Assembly: GCA_021792755.1 (NCBI GenBank)
Contig: JAJYUA010000003.1
Span: 1 to 64,000 of the forward strand
Direction: 5' to 3'
From: Pseudomonadota bacterium
Lineage (GTDB): Bacteria; Pseudomonadota; Gammaproteobacteria; Steroidobacterales; Steroidobacteraceae
DNA: 64,000 nt
Position 1 is the first letter of the stretch; each line of letters opens with the position of its first letter. Shown here one piece after another: positions 18,887-27,420 of the stretch. A program made the translations under genes and the position numbers. The notes under the pieces were generated by a model that was not told the DNA's origin, made no database searches, and worked only from the letters and a program-made list of their open reading frames with translations.

Positions 18887-18956
18887 GCCCGCCGGGATCC
18901 GGCGGGTTACCACGACCTTCTCCGCGACGCCGCGGCGCGCGAAGCTTCATGGATCG

Positions 18957-19079
18957 CTCATCTGTCGATCCGGCTGCCCGAGGGCAACCGCATCGCAGGA
19001 GTTGGCACCATTACAGGGTGGTTAAGCCTGGCGGTTGCCCCGGCGTCTAAGGGCCTATCCCTCAGCCGGTCTCGATGAG
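18957..19079 (-). ncRNA. SAM-I (S-box) riboswitch upstream of metX
   Basis: 123 nt on the metX strand. The P1 helix is closed by CTCATC (19079-19074) and GATGAG (18962-18957). Between them, in order, are the S-box landmarks: a GAGA turn, TGAGGGAxxGGCCC, GCCGGGGCAACC, GGTGCCAACTCCTGC, and GACAGATGAG. These match the conserved core that binds S-adenosylmethionine. High SAM should reduce metX (and probably metB) expression. It lies about 120 nt upstream of the metX start. Confidence 0.93.
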
Positions 19080-19223
19080 TGGGCACAGTGTAGGCGGCGG
19101 CCGGGCAGCCGGTCAAGCCGGTCCGCAGGCGGCCGCGAGCGCCCCGCGCCGCGAAGCAGAGCGCCCGTCCGCAGGCCCCGACCGCCGCTTGAGCGGACGC
19201 TGGCGCCCGCCGTTCCATTATGC

Positions 19224-19241
19224 TAGTGTACTAGTACACTA
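19224..19241. promoter_or_regulatory. Palindromic operator of the his operon (TrpR-family type)
   Basis: Perfect 18-bp palindrome centred on GTACTAGTAC, 15 bp before the ATG of the TrpR-like gene. The half-site CTAGT/GTACTAG resembles the operator of enterobacterial TrpR. A possible -10 (TATGCT, 19219-19224) abuts it, so bound repressor would block transcription initiation. Likely autoregulation by the adjacent regulator. Confidence 0.75.
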
Positions 19242-19256
19242 ATACAGTGACAGGCC

Positions 19257-19655
19257 ATGAAGACCCATCGCAGCCTCAGTCCCCGGCAGGAGGCGCTCGC
19301 CGAGCGCAACCTGTACGCGGCCATCGCCGCCCTGCGCAACGCCGAGGAAGTCCGCGCCTTCTTCCGCGACCTGTGCACTCCCGCCGAGCTTCAGGCCATG
19401 GCGGACCGCTGGTCGGTCGTGGACTACCTCGGGCGGGGCGTGCCGTATCGGGAAATCCACACCCTGACGGGTGTCAGCGTCACGACCATCGGGCGGGTGG
19501 CTCGCTTCCTCGCCGCGGGCAACGGCGGCTACGGACTCGTCGCCCAGCGTCTCGGAAAATGGCATCTGCACGCCGCCCGCGCCGCGCGCGAGGCCGCGAC
19601 GGAGCATGCGCGGCCGGGCAACGGCGGCGAGCCCCGGGGGCCGGGCCATGGATGA
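19257..19655 (+). CDS. TrpR/YerC-family regulator of histidine synthesis
   Basis: 132 residues. It has the TrpR-like core: an all-helical N-terminal part (LCTPAELQAMADRWSVVDYL) and a helix-turn-helix (GVPYREIHTLTGVSVTTIGRVARFL). The C-terminal 30 residues are low-complexity. It is the first gene of the his operon, overlaps hisG by 8 bp, and stands directly behind a palindrome resembling a TrpR operator. I infer that it represses the operon in response to histidine, as proposed for YerC/HisR-type proteins; the ligand is not proven. No tryptophan genes are nearby. Confidence 0.85.
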   Translation: MKTHRSLSPRQEALAERNLYAAIAALRNAEEVRAFFRDLCTPAELQAMADRWSVVDYLGRGVPYREIHTLTGVSVTTIGRVARFLAAGNGGYGLVAQRLGKWHLHAARAAREAATEHARPGNGGEPRGPGHG

Positions 19656-20544
19656 GCTGCGTCTCAAACTCGCCATTCAGAAGTCCGGACGCCTCACCGA
19701 CCCCTCGCTCGATCTGCTCACGCGCTGCGGCCTGAAGATCTCGCGCGGCAAGGATCAACTCATGGCCTACGGCGAGAACATGCCCCTCGATGTGCTGTTC
19801 GTGCGCGACGACGATATCCCCGACCTGGTGCAGGAGGATGTGTGCGACCTTGGGCTCGTGGGACTGAACGTGCTGGAGGAAAAGCGCCTGGAGCTCGCCT
19901 CCCGCGGCCACCCGGTGCGCTTCCAGCAGGTCCGCAGGCTCGATTTCGGTCGCTGCCGGCTCTCGCTCGCGGTGCCCGAGGGCGCCCCGTTCGAGGGGCC
20001 CTGCAGTCTGCGCGGCAAGCGCATCGCCACGACCTACCCGTTCCTTCTCGAGAGCTACCTGCGCGAGCGCGACATCCGCGCCGAGATCGTCACGCTTTCC
20101 GGCGCGGTGGAGATCGCCCCACGCCTCGGCAGAGCCGATCTTATCTGCGACCTGGTCTCCACCGGCTCGACGCTGCAGGCCAATCACCTGCGCGAGGTCG
20201 AGACCGTGCTCGAGAGCCACGCGGTGCTCATCCAGACGCCGCTTGCCCTGGCGCCGCTGAAGGACGAGTGGGTCGAGCGGCTGCTGATGCGCATCGACGG
20301 TGTCCAACAGGTGCGCGAGAGCAAGTACATCATGCTGCATGCCCCGCGGGCCGCCCTGGCTGAGATCCGCAAGCTCCTGCCCGGCAGCGAGTCCCCTACC
20401 ATCATCCCGCTCGAGGGCTTCCCGGACAAAGTGGCCATCCACGCCGTGTGCCGCGAGAACGTGTTCTGGGAAACGCTCGAGAGCCTGAAGAAGGCCGGGG
20501 CGAGCGCGCTGCTGGTGTTGCCCGTCGAAAAGATGCTGGCCTGA
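19648..20544 (+). CDS. hisG: ATP phosphoribosyltransferase, long form
   Basis: 298 residues; first step of histidine synthesis (ATP + PRPP). The N-terminal KLAIQKSGRLTDPSLDLL and the PRPP loop DLICDLVSTGSTLQANHLRE are intact. The length includes the C-terminal regulatory ACT-like domain (residues about 220-298), so it is the homohexameric, histidine-inhibited form and no HisZ is needed. The ATG at 19648 (MDELRLKLA) overlaps the end of the regulator gene by 8 bp; longer starts would run into that gene. Confidence 0.96.
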   Translation: MDELRLKLAIQKSGRLTDPSLDLLTRCGLKISRGKDQLMAYGENMPLDVLFVRDDDIPDLVQEDVCDLGLVGLNVLEEKRLELASRGHPVRFQQVRRLDFGRCRLSLAVPEGAPFEGPCSLRGKRIATTYPFLLESYLRERDIRAEIVTLSGAVEIAPRLGRADLICDLVSTGSTLQANHLREVETVLESHAVLIQTPLALAPLKDEWVERLLMRIDGVQQVRESKYIMLHAPRAALAEIRKLLPGSESPTIIPLEGFPDKVAIHAVCRENVFWETLESLKKAGASALLVLPVEKMLA

Positions 20545-20557
20545 GGTGCCCTTCCCT

Positions 20558-21886
20558 ATGCGTATCCTTGCGTGGGACTCGCTGTCGGAGCAAGAGCGCA
20601 GAGCGGCGCTCGAGCGGCCCGTGCAGCAATCGCGCTCGGACACCGATGCGCTGGTGCGCGAGGTCATCGCCAACGTTCGCGCCGACGGCGATGCGGCACT
20701 GCGGGCCTACACCCGCCGGTTCGACGGCATCGAGCTCGACGCCCTCGCGGTAGGCGCGCGGGAATTCGCGCAGGCGCACCGGGCGCTGAGTGCCGAGCAG
20801 GTGGGCGCGATCGAGCGGGCCATCGAGAATGTCGAGCGGTTTCACCGCGCCCAACGGCTCGAGCCCCTCGCCCTCGAGACCAGCCCCGGCGTGCGCTGCG
20901 AGCGCATCCTGCGCCCGATCGGCACCGTTGGGCTGTATGTGCCGGCGGGGTCCGCGCCGCTTCCTTCGGCCGTCGTGATGCTCGCCGTGCCGGCGCGCAT
21001 CGCCGGCTGCCCGCGCCGCATCCTGTGCACGCCGCCCGACCGCAGCGGCGCGGCGAGCCCGGCGGTGCTCGTGGCCGCCGCGCTCTGCGGCGTCGAGTCG
21101 GTGTTCAAGGTCGGCGGCGCGCAGGCCATCGCCGCGCTTGCCTACGGCACCGAGACCATCCCCAAGGCCGACAAGATCTTCGGCCCGGGCAACGCCTGGG
21201 TGACCGCCGCCAAACAGGCCGCCGCGGCCGACCCGCAGGGAGCGGCCTGCGACATGCCCGCCGGCCCGTCCGAGGTCATGGTGATCGCCGACGAGTCGGC
21301 CGAGGCGCAGTTCGTCGCCGCCGACCTGCTCGCCCAAGCCGAGCACGACGTGAACGCGCAGGCCATCCTGGTCACGGACAGCCCGGCGCTGGCACGGGCC
21401 GTGAGCGCCGCGGTCGCTGCGCAGGCAAGCGGTCTGTCGCGGCGCGCCATCCTGGAGAAATCCCTCGCCGCGAGCCGCTGCATCCTCGTCCGCGACCTTC
21501 AGGTCGCGGCCGAGGTGGCCAACGAGTATGCCGCCGAGCATCTGATCCTGCAGCTGCGTGCGCCGCGCGGCATGTTGGAGAAGATCGTGAGCGCCGGCTC
21601 GGTGTTTCTCGGGGCGTGGTCGCCGGAGCCAATGGGCGATTATTGCTCGGGCACCAACCACGTGCTGCCGACCTACGGCTATGCGCGTGCCTACAGCGGG
21701 CTCTCGGTGCTCGATTACCTCAAGCGCATCACGGTCCAGGAGCTCACGCCCGCGGGCCTGCTCGGGCTCGGACCGACCGCCGTGACGCTCGCACGGATGG
21801 AGGGGCTCGATGCGCACGCGGCCGCCGTGACGCGCCGTCTCGATGCGCTGCGCGCGGGCCTGCCCGGCGAGGCCGAAGCCTCATGA
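20558..21886 (+). CDS. hisD: Histidinol dehydrogenase
   Basis: 442 residues; zinc enzyme that oxidises L-histidinol to L-histidine with two NAD+. It shows the family signature DMPAGPSEVMVIADESA, VGGAQAIAALAYGTETIPK, the metal/active-site AEHDVNAQAILVT, and the C-terminal YCSGTNHVLPT. The ATG at 20558 follows TGAGG by 11 bases; a GTG 12 bases earlier is an alternative. It begins right after hisG and its stop overlaps the hisC ATG. Confidence 0.96.
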   Translation: MRILAWDSLSEQERRAALERPVQQSRSDTDALVREVIANVRADGDAALRAYTRRFDGIELDALAVGAREFAQAHRALSAEQVGAIERAIENVERFHRAQRLEPLALETSPGVRCERILRPIGTVGLYVPAGSAPLPSAVVMLAVPARIAGCPRRILCTPPDRSGAASPAVLVAAALCGVESVFKVGGAQAIAALAYGTETIPKADKIFGPGNAWVTAAKQAAAADPQGAACDMPAGPSEVMVIADESAEAQFVAADLLAQAEHDVNAQAILVTDSPALARAVSAAVAAQASGLSRRAILEKSLAASRCILVRDLQVAAEVANEYAAEHLILQLRAPRGMLEKIVSAGSVFLGAWSPEPMGDYCSGTNHVLPTYGYARAYSGLSVLDYLKRITVQELTPAGLLGLGPTAVTLARMEGLDAHAAAVTRRLDALRAGLPGEAEAS

Positions 21887-22938
21887 GCTGGGTCACGGCG
21901 CTCGCGCGGCCGGACATCGTCGCGCTGAAGGTCTACGAGCATGCCGCCTGGCGCCCGCAGCTCGAGCGGCTGCACGCCAACGAGCTGCCCTGGAGCCCCG
22001 CCGGCGGCGATCCCCGCAGCGGGGTCAACCGCTATCCGGAGCCTCAGCCCCGGGCGCTCATCGAACGGTTGGCCGGGCTCTATGGCGTCGCGGCCGACTC
22101 GGTACTCGTCGGTCGCGGCAGCGACGAGGCCATCGATCTGCTCTGCCGCGCGTTCTGCCGCGCCGGACAAGACGCGGTGCTCGTCTGCCCGCCGACCTTC
22201 GGCATGTACTCGGTGTCGGCCCGCATCCAGGGAGCGCAGGTGCTCACCGCGCCGCTTTGCATGGAGCGCGGCTTTGCGCTCGATGAGCCGCAGCTGCTCG
22301 AGCGCTGCACGCGCGAGACCAAGCTCGTCTTTCTCTGCTCGCCGAACAATCCCACGGGCAATCTGCTCGAGGAGCAGGCGATGGTGCGCGTCGCGCGCGC
22401 GCTCGCAGGCCGCGCGATCGTCGTGGTCGACGAGGCCTATCTGGAGTTCGCGCACCGGCCGAGCCTCGCCCGCCGCCTCGGGGAGCTGCCGAATCTGGCG
22501 GTGCTGCGCACGCTCTCGAAGGCCCATGGCCTCGCCGGCGCGCGCTGCGGCACGCTGCTCGCCGATCCGGAGGTCATCCGTCTGCTGCGCAAGATCATTC
22601 CGCCGTACGCCATTCCAAAGCCGACCCTCGATGCGGCGCTCTCCCGGCTGACGCCCGAGGCGATCGCCGCGGGCAAGGAGCAGCTTGCTGCGCTGCTCGC
22701 CGAGCGCGCACGGTTGATGAAGGCGCTGGCGGGACTGCCTCGGATCCTGCGCCTCTGGCCGAGCGACTCCAACTTCATTCTGGCGGAGTTCGACGATGCC
22801 GGCGCGGCGCTCGAGCAGGGCTGCCGGGCGGGGTTGCTGGTGCGCGACGCCCGCGGCTATCCGGGGCTCGGCCGCGCGCTGCGCATCACCGTCGGCACCG
22901 CGGAGCAGAACTCGCGCCTGCTGGAGGCCTGGTCATGA
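21883..22938 (+). CDS. hisC: Histidinol-phosphate aminotransferase
   Basis: 351 residues, PLP fold type I. It converts imidazole-acetol phosphate plus glutamate to histidinol phosphate. Motifs: LHANELPW near the N-terminus, SPNNPTGNLL, DEAYLEF, and the Schiff-base lysine in LRTLSKAHGLAGARCG. The ATG overlaps the hisD stop (ATGA), and its own stop overlaps the hisB ATG. The frame is open through hisD upstream, but the family N-terminus and the overlap fix the start here. Confidence 0.96.
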   Translation: MSWVTALARPDIVALKVYEHAAWRPQLERLHANELPWSPAGGDPRSGVNRYPEPQPRALIERLAGLYGVAADSVLVGRGSDEAIDLLCRAFCRAGQDAVLVCPPTFGMYSVSARIQGAQVLTAPLCMERGFALDEPQLLERCTRETKLVFLCSPNNPTGNLLEEQAMVRVARALAGRAIVVVDEAYLEFAHRPSLARRLGELPNLAVLRTLSKAHGLAGARCGTLLADPEVIRLLRKIIPPYAIPKPTLDAALSRLTPEAIAAGKEQLAALLAERARLMKALAGLPRILRLWPSDSNFILAEFDDAGAALEQGCRAGLLVRDARGYPGLGRALRITVGTAEQNSRLLEAWS

Positions 22939-24008
22939 GCTCGCCCGCTGCGACGCTGTTCGTCGACCGCGATGGCACGCTCGTCGAGGAGCCGCCGGAT
23001 CATCAGGTCGATGCGCTCGAGAAGGTGCGCTTCATGCCCGGTGTGTTTGCGGCCCTCGCCCTGCTCAGGCGCCGCGGCTACCGGCTGGTCATGGTCAGCA
23101 ACCAGGACGGGCTCGGCACAGCGTCCTTTCCGCGCCAGAGCTTCGAGACGCCGCAGCGCTTCATCCTCGATACGTTCCGCTCGCAGGGAGTCGAGTTCGA
23201 GGAGGTGTTCGTGTGTCCGCATGCGCCGCACGAGGGTTGCGAGTGCCGCAAGCCCGCAACCGCTCTGGTGCGCGAGTATCTGCGCACGAACGCCGTGGAC
23301 CTTGCGGCGAGCGCCGTCATCGGAGACCGGGACACCGATCTCGACTTCGCCCGCAACCTCGGCGTGCGCGGCTTGCGTATCTGCCGTGACGGCTCCGCGG
23401 AACAGACCTGGCCGGCCATCGTGCAGACGCTGACGGCGCGCCGCGCCCGCGTGACACGCCGCACGAGGGAGACGGACATCGAGGTCGGCGTCGACCTCGA
23501 TGCGCCCGCCCCGGTGAGCATCGACACCGGCATCGGATTCTTCGACCACATGCTCGAGCAGCTGGCGAGGCACGGCGGCTTCGCCCTCGAGCTGCGCTGC
23601 CGGGGCGATCTGCGCATCGACGAGCACCATACCGTGGAGGACTGCGCCCTGGCGCTCGGGGAGGCGCTGCGACGGGCGCTCGGCGCGAAAGTCGGCATCG
23701 CCCGCTACGGCTTCCTCCTGCCGATGGACGAGGCCCTGGCGCAGGTGGCGATCGACCTCTCGGGCCGCTCCTTCGCCCAGTTTGCCGGCCGCTTCAACCG
23801 TGAGTCCGTGGGCGGCCTGCCCACCGAGCTGGTGCCGCATTTTTTCAGCTCGCTCGCACAGTCTCTGGGAGCGGCGATACACCTCAGCGTGACCGGGGAG
23901 AACGCCCATCACATGATAGAAGGGTGCTTCAAGGGCCTCGGACGGGCGCTGCGCCAGGCTTGCCGTCGCGAAAGCGAGGAGCTGCCGAGCACCAAGGGTG
24001 TGCTGTGA
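22935..24008 (+). CDS. hisB: Bifunctional histidinol-phosphatase / imidazoleglycerol-phosphate dehydratase
   Basis: 357 residues, two domains. Residues about 1-165 form a HAD phosphatase (FVDRDGTLVEE, MVSNQDGLG, zinc-binding CPHAPHEGCECRKP, GDRDTDLDFA). Residues about 170-357 form the Mn-dependent dehydratase (GIGFFDHMLEQLARHG, DEHHTVEDCALALGEAL, ENAHHMIEGCFKGLGRAL). This fused form is typical of Gammaproteobacteria and performs steps 6 and 8 of the pathway. Overlaps hisC by 4 bp and hisH by one base. Confidence 0.97.
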   Translation: MSSPAATLFVDRDGTLVEEPPDHQVDALEKVRFMPGVFAALALLRRRGYRLVMVSNQDGLGTASFPRQSFETPQRFILDTFRSQGVEFEEVFVCPHAPHEGCECRKPATALVREYLRTNAVDLAASAVIGDRDTDLDFARNLGVRGLRICRDGSAEQTWPAIVQTLTARRARVTRRTRETDIEVGVDLDAPAPVSIDTGIGFFDHMLEQLARHGGFALELRCRGDLRIDEHHTVEDCALALGEALRRALGAKVGIARYGFLLPMDEALAQVAIDLSGRSFAQFAGRFNRESVGGLPTELVPHFFSSLAQSLGAAIHLSVTGENAHHMIEGCFKGLGRALRQACRRESEELPSTKGVL

Positions 24009-24598
24009 TGGACGCCGCCATCATCGACAGCGGCGGCGCGAACCTCGCTTCCCTCCAATTCGCGTTCGAGCGTCTCGGGGCGAAGACGCGGGTGACGGCG
24101 GACGCCATTGAGATCGCCGCCGCCCCCCGCATCGTGCTGCCCGGCGTCGGCTGCGCCACGGATGCCATGGAACGGCTGCGTCGCAGCGCAATCGCAGCGC
24201 TCCTGCCCTCGCTCACCCAGCCCGTCCTCGGGATCTGCCTCGGGATGCAGCTGCTGTTCGAGCGCTCCGAGGAAGGATCGACCCCGTGCCTCGGTATCCT
24301 GCGCGGCGAGGTGCGGCGGCTGACGGCCGCGCCGGGGCGTCCGGTGCCGCACATGGGTTGGAACCGGCTCGAGGACTGGAAGGCCGATCCGCTGCTCGCA
24401 GGGCTGGCGCCGGGCGCGTACTTCTATTTCGTGCACGGCTATGGCGTGCCGGCCTGCGAACTGACGGTGGCGCAGGTCGAGTACGGCGGGGCGCTCTCTG
24501 CGGTGGTGCGGCAAGACAATTTCTGGGGCGTGCAGTTTCACCCCGAGCGCTCGGCCGCGGGCGGCGCGCGGCTGCTCAGTAACTTTCTAAACCTGTGA
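24008..24598 (+). CDS. hisH: Imidazole glycerol phosphate synthase, glutaminase subunit
   Basis: 196 residues, class I glutamine amidotransferase. It releases ammonia from glutamine and passes it to HisF. The nucleophile is C77 in LGICLGMQLLFERSEEG; the catalytic His/Glu pair is in GVQFHPERSA; the oxyanion PGVG is near residue 47. The ATG shares a base with the hisB stop (TGATG). A 68-bp gap to hisA follows, the longest inside the operon. Confidence 0.96.
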   Translation: MDAAIIDSGGANLASLQFAFERLGAKTRVTADAIEIAAAPRIVLPGVGCATDAMERLRRSAIAALLPSLTQPVLGICLGMQLLFERSEEGSTPCLGILRGEVRRLTAAPGRPVPHMGWNRLEDWKADPLLAGLAPGAYFYFVHGYGVPACELTVAQVEYGGALSAVVRQDNFWGVQFHPERSAAGGARLLSNFLNL

Positions 24599-24666
24599 AG
24601 ACCCTCCTCTCATGAGCGATTCGCCGATCCCACCTCCGAGTCCCGCCCTTTCGTAGCACCCGACTC

Positions 24667-25419
24667 ATGTTGCTCATTCCCGCCATCGATCTGCGCCAGG
24701 GCCGTTGCGTGCGCCTGTTCCAGGGCGACTTCGACGCCGAGACACGCTATCCACACGAGCCCATCGAGCTGCTCGAGCACTACCGCTCTCTCGGGGCTCT
24801 CTGGCTGCACGTGGTCGATCTCGACGGTGCGCGCGATGGCGCGCCCGCCAACCGCCAGGTGATCGCAGCGCTCGCCGCCCGCGGCGGGGTACGCCTGCAG
24901 GTCGGCGGGGGCATCCGCCGCTCCGAAACGATCGAGGAGCTGCTCTCGGCCGGAGTGCAGCGCGTGGTGATCGGCAGCGCCGCGGTGCAAAGCCCCCGGG
25001 AGGTGCGCGAGTGGATCGGGCGCTTCGGTCCCGAACGGATCTGCCTGGCGCTCGATGTGCGCCTCGATGAGCAAGGCGAGCCCCGGGTGCGCACGCACGG
25101 CTGGCGCGAAGGCGGCGCGCAGAGCCTTTGGGATGTACTCGCGTCGTATCCGCACGGAAGCGTCCGGCACGTGTTGTGCACCGACATCGCGCGCGACGGT
25201 GCGCTCGCCGGCCCCAATTGCGCGCTCTACCGCACGGCGGTGGCCCGTTTCCCCGACATCGCCTGGCAGGCCTCCGGCGGCGTGCGCGATGCGGGCGACC
25301 TCAAGGCGCTCGCCGATGTCGGAGTCATCGCCGCCGTGAGCGGCAAGGCGCTGCTCGAGCGGCGGATCACTGCCGAGGAGTCACGATCATTCTTGCCCGA
25401 CGCATCATCCCCTGCCTAG
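24667..25419 (+). CDS. hisA: Phosphoribosylformimino-5-aminoimidazole carboxamide ribotide isomerase
   Basis: 250 residues, (beta/alpha)8 barrel performing the Amadori rearrangement in step 4. The catalytic aspartates sit in [14 protein letters not shown] (residue 8) and [15 protein letters not shown]; the phosphate-binding [13 protein letters not shown] is intact. The last 31 bp overlap the inferred hisF start, and GAGGAG for hisF is embedded in the hisA coding region. Confidence 0.96.
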   Translation: MLLIPAIDLRQGRCVRLFQGDFDAETRYPHEPIELLEHYRSLGALWLHVVDLDGARDGAPANRQVIAALAARGGVRLQVGGGIRRSETIEELLSAGVQRVVIGSAAVQSPREVREWIGRFGPERICLALDVRLDEQGEPRVRTHGWREGGAQSLWDVLASYPHGSVRHVLCTDIARDGALAGPNCALYRTAVARFPDIAWQASGGVRDAGDLKALADVGVIAAVSGKALLERRITAEESRSFLPDASSPA

Positions 25420-26156
25420 ACGTGCGCGACGGTCAGGTCGTCAAAGGCGTGCGCTTCCGCGATCATCGGGTCGTGGGCGACATCCTCGAGCTCGCCGCGC
25501 GCTACCGCGACGAGGGCGCCGATGAGCTGGTGTTCTACGACATCACCGCCAGTCCCGAGGGGCGCTCGGTCGATCGAGGCTGGGTGCGCCGTGTCGCCCG
25601 CGTCCTCGATATTCCGTTCTGCGTGGCCGGCGGCATCGCCTCGGTGAGTGATGCGGAGGCGGTGCTCAATGCCGGCGCGGAGAAGATCTCCGTCAACTCC
25701 CCCGCCCTCGCCGACCCCTCGCTCATCGACCGGTTGAGCCGGCGCTTCGGGTCGCAATGCGTGGTGGTGGGCATCGACAGCGAGCGCGCGGGCGAGGGCT
25801 ACCGCGCCTACCGGCTCACCGGCGATCCGCGGCGTGCGCGCGAGTCGGGTCGCGATGTGTTGCAATGGGCGCGCGAGGTGCAACAGCGCGGCGCGGGCGA
25901 GATCGTGCTCAACTGCATGGGCAGCGACGGCGTGCGCCGCGGCTACGACATCGAGCAGCTGCGCGCCGTGCGCGGCATCTGTCAGGTGCCGCTCGTCGCC
26001 TCGGGGGGCGCCGGCGAGATCGGGCATTTCGCCTCCGTGTTCCGCGAGGCCGGCGTCGATGCGGCGCTCGCGGCCAGTGTGTTTCACAGCGGCGCCATAG
26101 CCATCCCGGATCTGAAGCGCGCGCTGCGCTCGGCGGGCATCGAGGTGCGCCCTTGA
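25389..26156 (+). CDS. hisF: Imidazole glycerol phosphate synthase, cyclase subunit (ATT start inferred)
   Basis: 255 residues, (beta/alpha)8 barrel that closes the imidazole ring. No ATG, GTG or TTG exists in frame near the conserved N-terminus. With ATT at 25389 the protein begins [16 protein letters not shown], matching HisF exactly; the two catalytic aspartates then fall at residues 11 and 130, the standard numbering. GAGGAG (25375-25380) lies eight bases upstream, the ideal distance. ATC at 25386 (5 nt) and ACG at 25383 (2 nt) are poorer choices. The first downstream GTG (about 25421) would delete the catalytic Asp11. Start sits inside hisA, so coupled translation is likely. A sequencing error or mutation is possible. 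Confidence 0.93.
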   Translation: MLARRIIPCLDVRDGQVVKGVRFRDHRVVGDILELAARYRDEGADELVFYDITASPEGRSVDRGWVRRVARVLDIPFCVAGGIASVSDAEAVLNAGAEKISVNSPALADPSLIDRLSRRFGSQCVVVGIDSERAGEGYRAYRLTGDPRRARESGRDVLQWAREVQQRGAGEIVLNCMGSDGVRRGYDIEQLRAVRGICQVPLVASGGAGEIGHFASVFREAGVDAALAASVFHSGAIAIPDLKRALRSAGIEVRP

Positions 26157-26161
26157 GCCCC

Positions 26162-26806
26162 ATGGGATCCCGCAGCACCGCGCTCGCCCCGGCGGACCTC
26201 GATCGGCTCGACTTCGACAAGATGAACGGTCTGCTGCCCGCGGTGGTGCAGGATGGCGGCGGGGCGGTGCTCATGGTCGGCTACATGAATCGCGAGGCGC
26301 TGCTGCAGACTTTCGCGCGCGGCCGGGTGGTGCTCTTCAGCCGCAGCCGGCGCCGCTTGTGGGAAAAAGGCGAGACCTCCGGCAACACCCTCGATCTGGT
26401 GTCGGTGCGCGCCGACTGCGACGGCGACGCGCTGCTCGTCACCGCCCGGCCACGGGGACCGGTCTGCCACCTCGGCACCGCCACCTGCTTCGGGCAGGAG
26501 CGGCCCGCGCTCGAGCCCCTGGCCTTTCTCGGGGAGTTGGGGGCGGTGATCGCACAGCGGATCGCGGAGCGTCCCGAAGGCAGCTATACCGCGCGCCTGT
26601 ATGCTCAGGGCAGGAATCGGATGGCGCAAAAGGTGGGCGAGGAGGGACTGGAGGTGGCACTGGCGGCCGTGGCCGAGACCGATGAGAAGCTGATCGGCGA
26701 ATCGGCCGACCTCCTCTACCACCTGCTGCTGCTGCTGAAGAGCCGCGGCCTGTCGCTCGAGCAGGTGGCCGCGGAGCTGAGCCTGCGGCACGCCGGCAAG
26801 CGCTGA
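26162..26806 (+). CDS. hisIE: Phosphoribosyl-AMP cyclohydrolase / phosphoribosyl-ATP pyrophosphatase fusion
   Basis: 214 residues covering steps 2 and 3. The N-terminal HisI domain has KMNGLLPAVVQD, LWEKGETSGNTLDLVSV, and zinc/magnesium ligands in RADCDGDALLV and GPVCHLGTATCF. The C-terminal HisE domain (about 115-214) has RLYAQGRNRMAQKVGEEGLE and GESADLLYHLLLLLKSRG. The fusion is usual in Gammaproteobacteria. ATG at 26162, six bases after the hisF stop. Last gene of the his operon. Confidence 0.96.
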   Translation: MGSRSTALAPADLDRLDFDKMNGLLPAVVQDGGGAVLMVGYMNREALLQTFARGRVVLFSRSRRRLWEKGETSGNTLDLVSVRADCDGDALLVTARPRGPVCHLGTATCFGQERPALEPLAFLGELGAVIAQRIAERPEGSYTARLYAQGRNRMAQKVGEEGLEVALAAVAETDEKLIGESADLLYHLLLLLKSRGLSLEQVAAELSLRHAGKR

Positions 26807-26868
26807 GCCGCCCGCCCCCTCCCCGCACTGCCCTGCGGCGCCGATGCCCCGCCCGTCGGTGGCCCCGG

Positions 26869-27339
26869 TCAACGCCTGCGGGAGGCCATCCATCCGCTCT
26901 GCGGGTTGCCTGCCCACTCCGGGACGCTCTGGGTTTTTCCGCGCTCGAGGGCTTCCCGCCGGTCAAACGCCTCGCGTGCGCCGTCGAGCTCGGCGATATG
27001 GCTCTGCGCCCACTTCGCCAGTTGGGTGACCGGTTCGCGCAATGACTGGCCGAGGGGCGTGAGCTCGTACTCGACCTTGGGCGGAACGACCGGATAGACC
27101 GTCCGCTTGACCAGCCCGTCGCGCTCCAGCCCGCGCAGACACAGCGTCAGCATCCGCTGCGATATTCCGCCGATGGCGCGCTTCAGCTCCGAGAAGCGTC
27201 GCGGCCGCTCGCTCAGCATGATGATGATGAGAACGCTCCACTTCTCGCCGACCCGCGCCAACACCTGACTGATCTTCGGGCACTCCGCGCTCGGCAGCGC
27301 ATCGGCCCCATGGGTTACATCGGTTTCACTCTGTCGCAT
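26869..27339 (-). CDS. HxlR-family transcriptional regulator
   Basis: 156 residues with one winged helix-turn-helix of HxlR type: CPKISQVLARVGEKWSVLIIIMLSERPRRFSELKRAIGGISQ, then QRMLTLCLRGLERDGLVKR and VVPPKVEYELTPLG. A cysteine at residue 20 sits just before the domain, where related regulators (YodB, QorR) sense quinones or electrophiles. It is divergent from azoR and pirin, a common pairing in which the regulator represses the reductase. That role is inferred; an imperfect dyad (GGTAACC at 27389-27395) lies between the genes. Confidence 0.9.
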   Translation of the reverse strand: MRQSETDVTHGADALPSAECPKISQVLARVGEKWSVLIIIMLSERPRRFSELKRAIGGISQRMLTLCLRGLERDGLVKRTVYPVVPPKVEYELTPLGQSLREPVTQLAKWAQSHIAELDGAREAFDRREALERGKTQSVPEWAGNPQSGWMASRRR

Positions 27340-27370
27340 CGCTGTGCCTTCTTGTGCTCCCGCCCCCGGT

Positions 27371-27420
27371 GCTTACATACTTATCCTCGGTAACCGTTTT
27401 ATACCACATAGAGGTCCACC
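27371..27420 (+). promoter_or_regulatory. Divergent promoter/operator region of HxlR and azoR
   Basis: The 81-bp gap is AT-richer than its surroundings. TATACC at 27400-27405 could be a -10 for azoR, GGTAACC at 27389-27395 is a small dyad, and GAGGT at 27411-27415 is the azoR ribosome binding site. Without a consensus for this HxlR subgroup the operator cannot be fixed. Confidence 0.35.
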
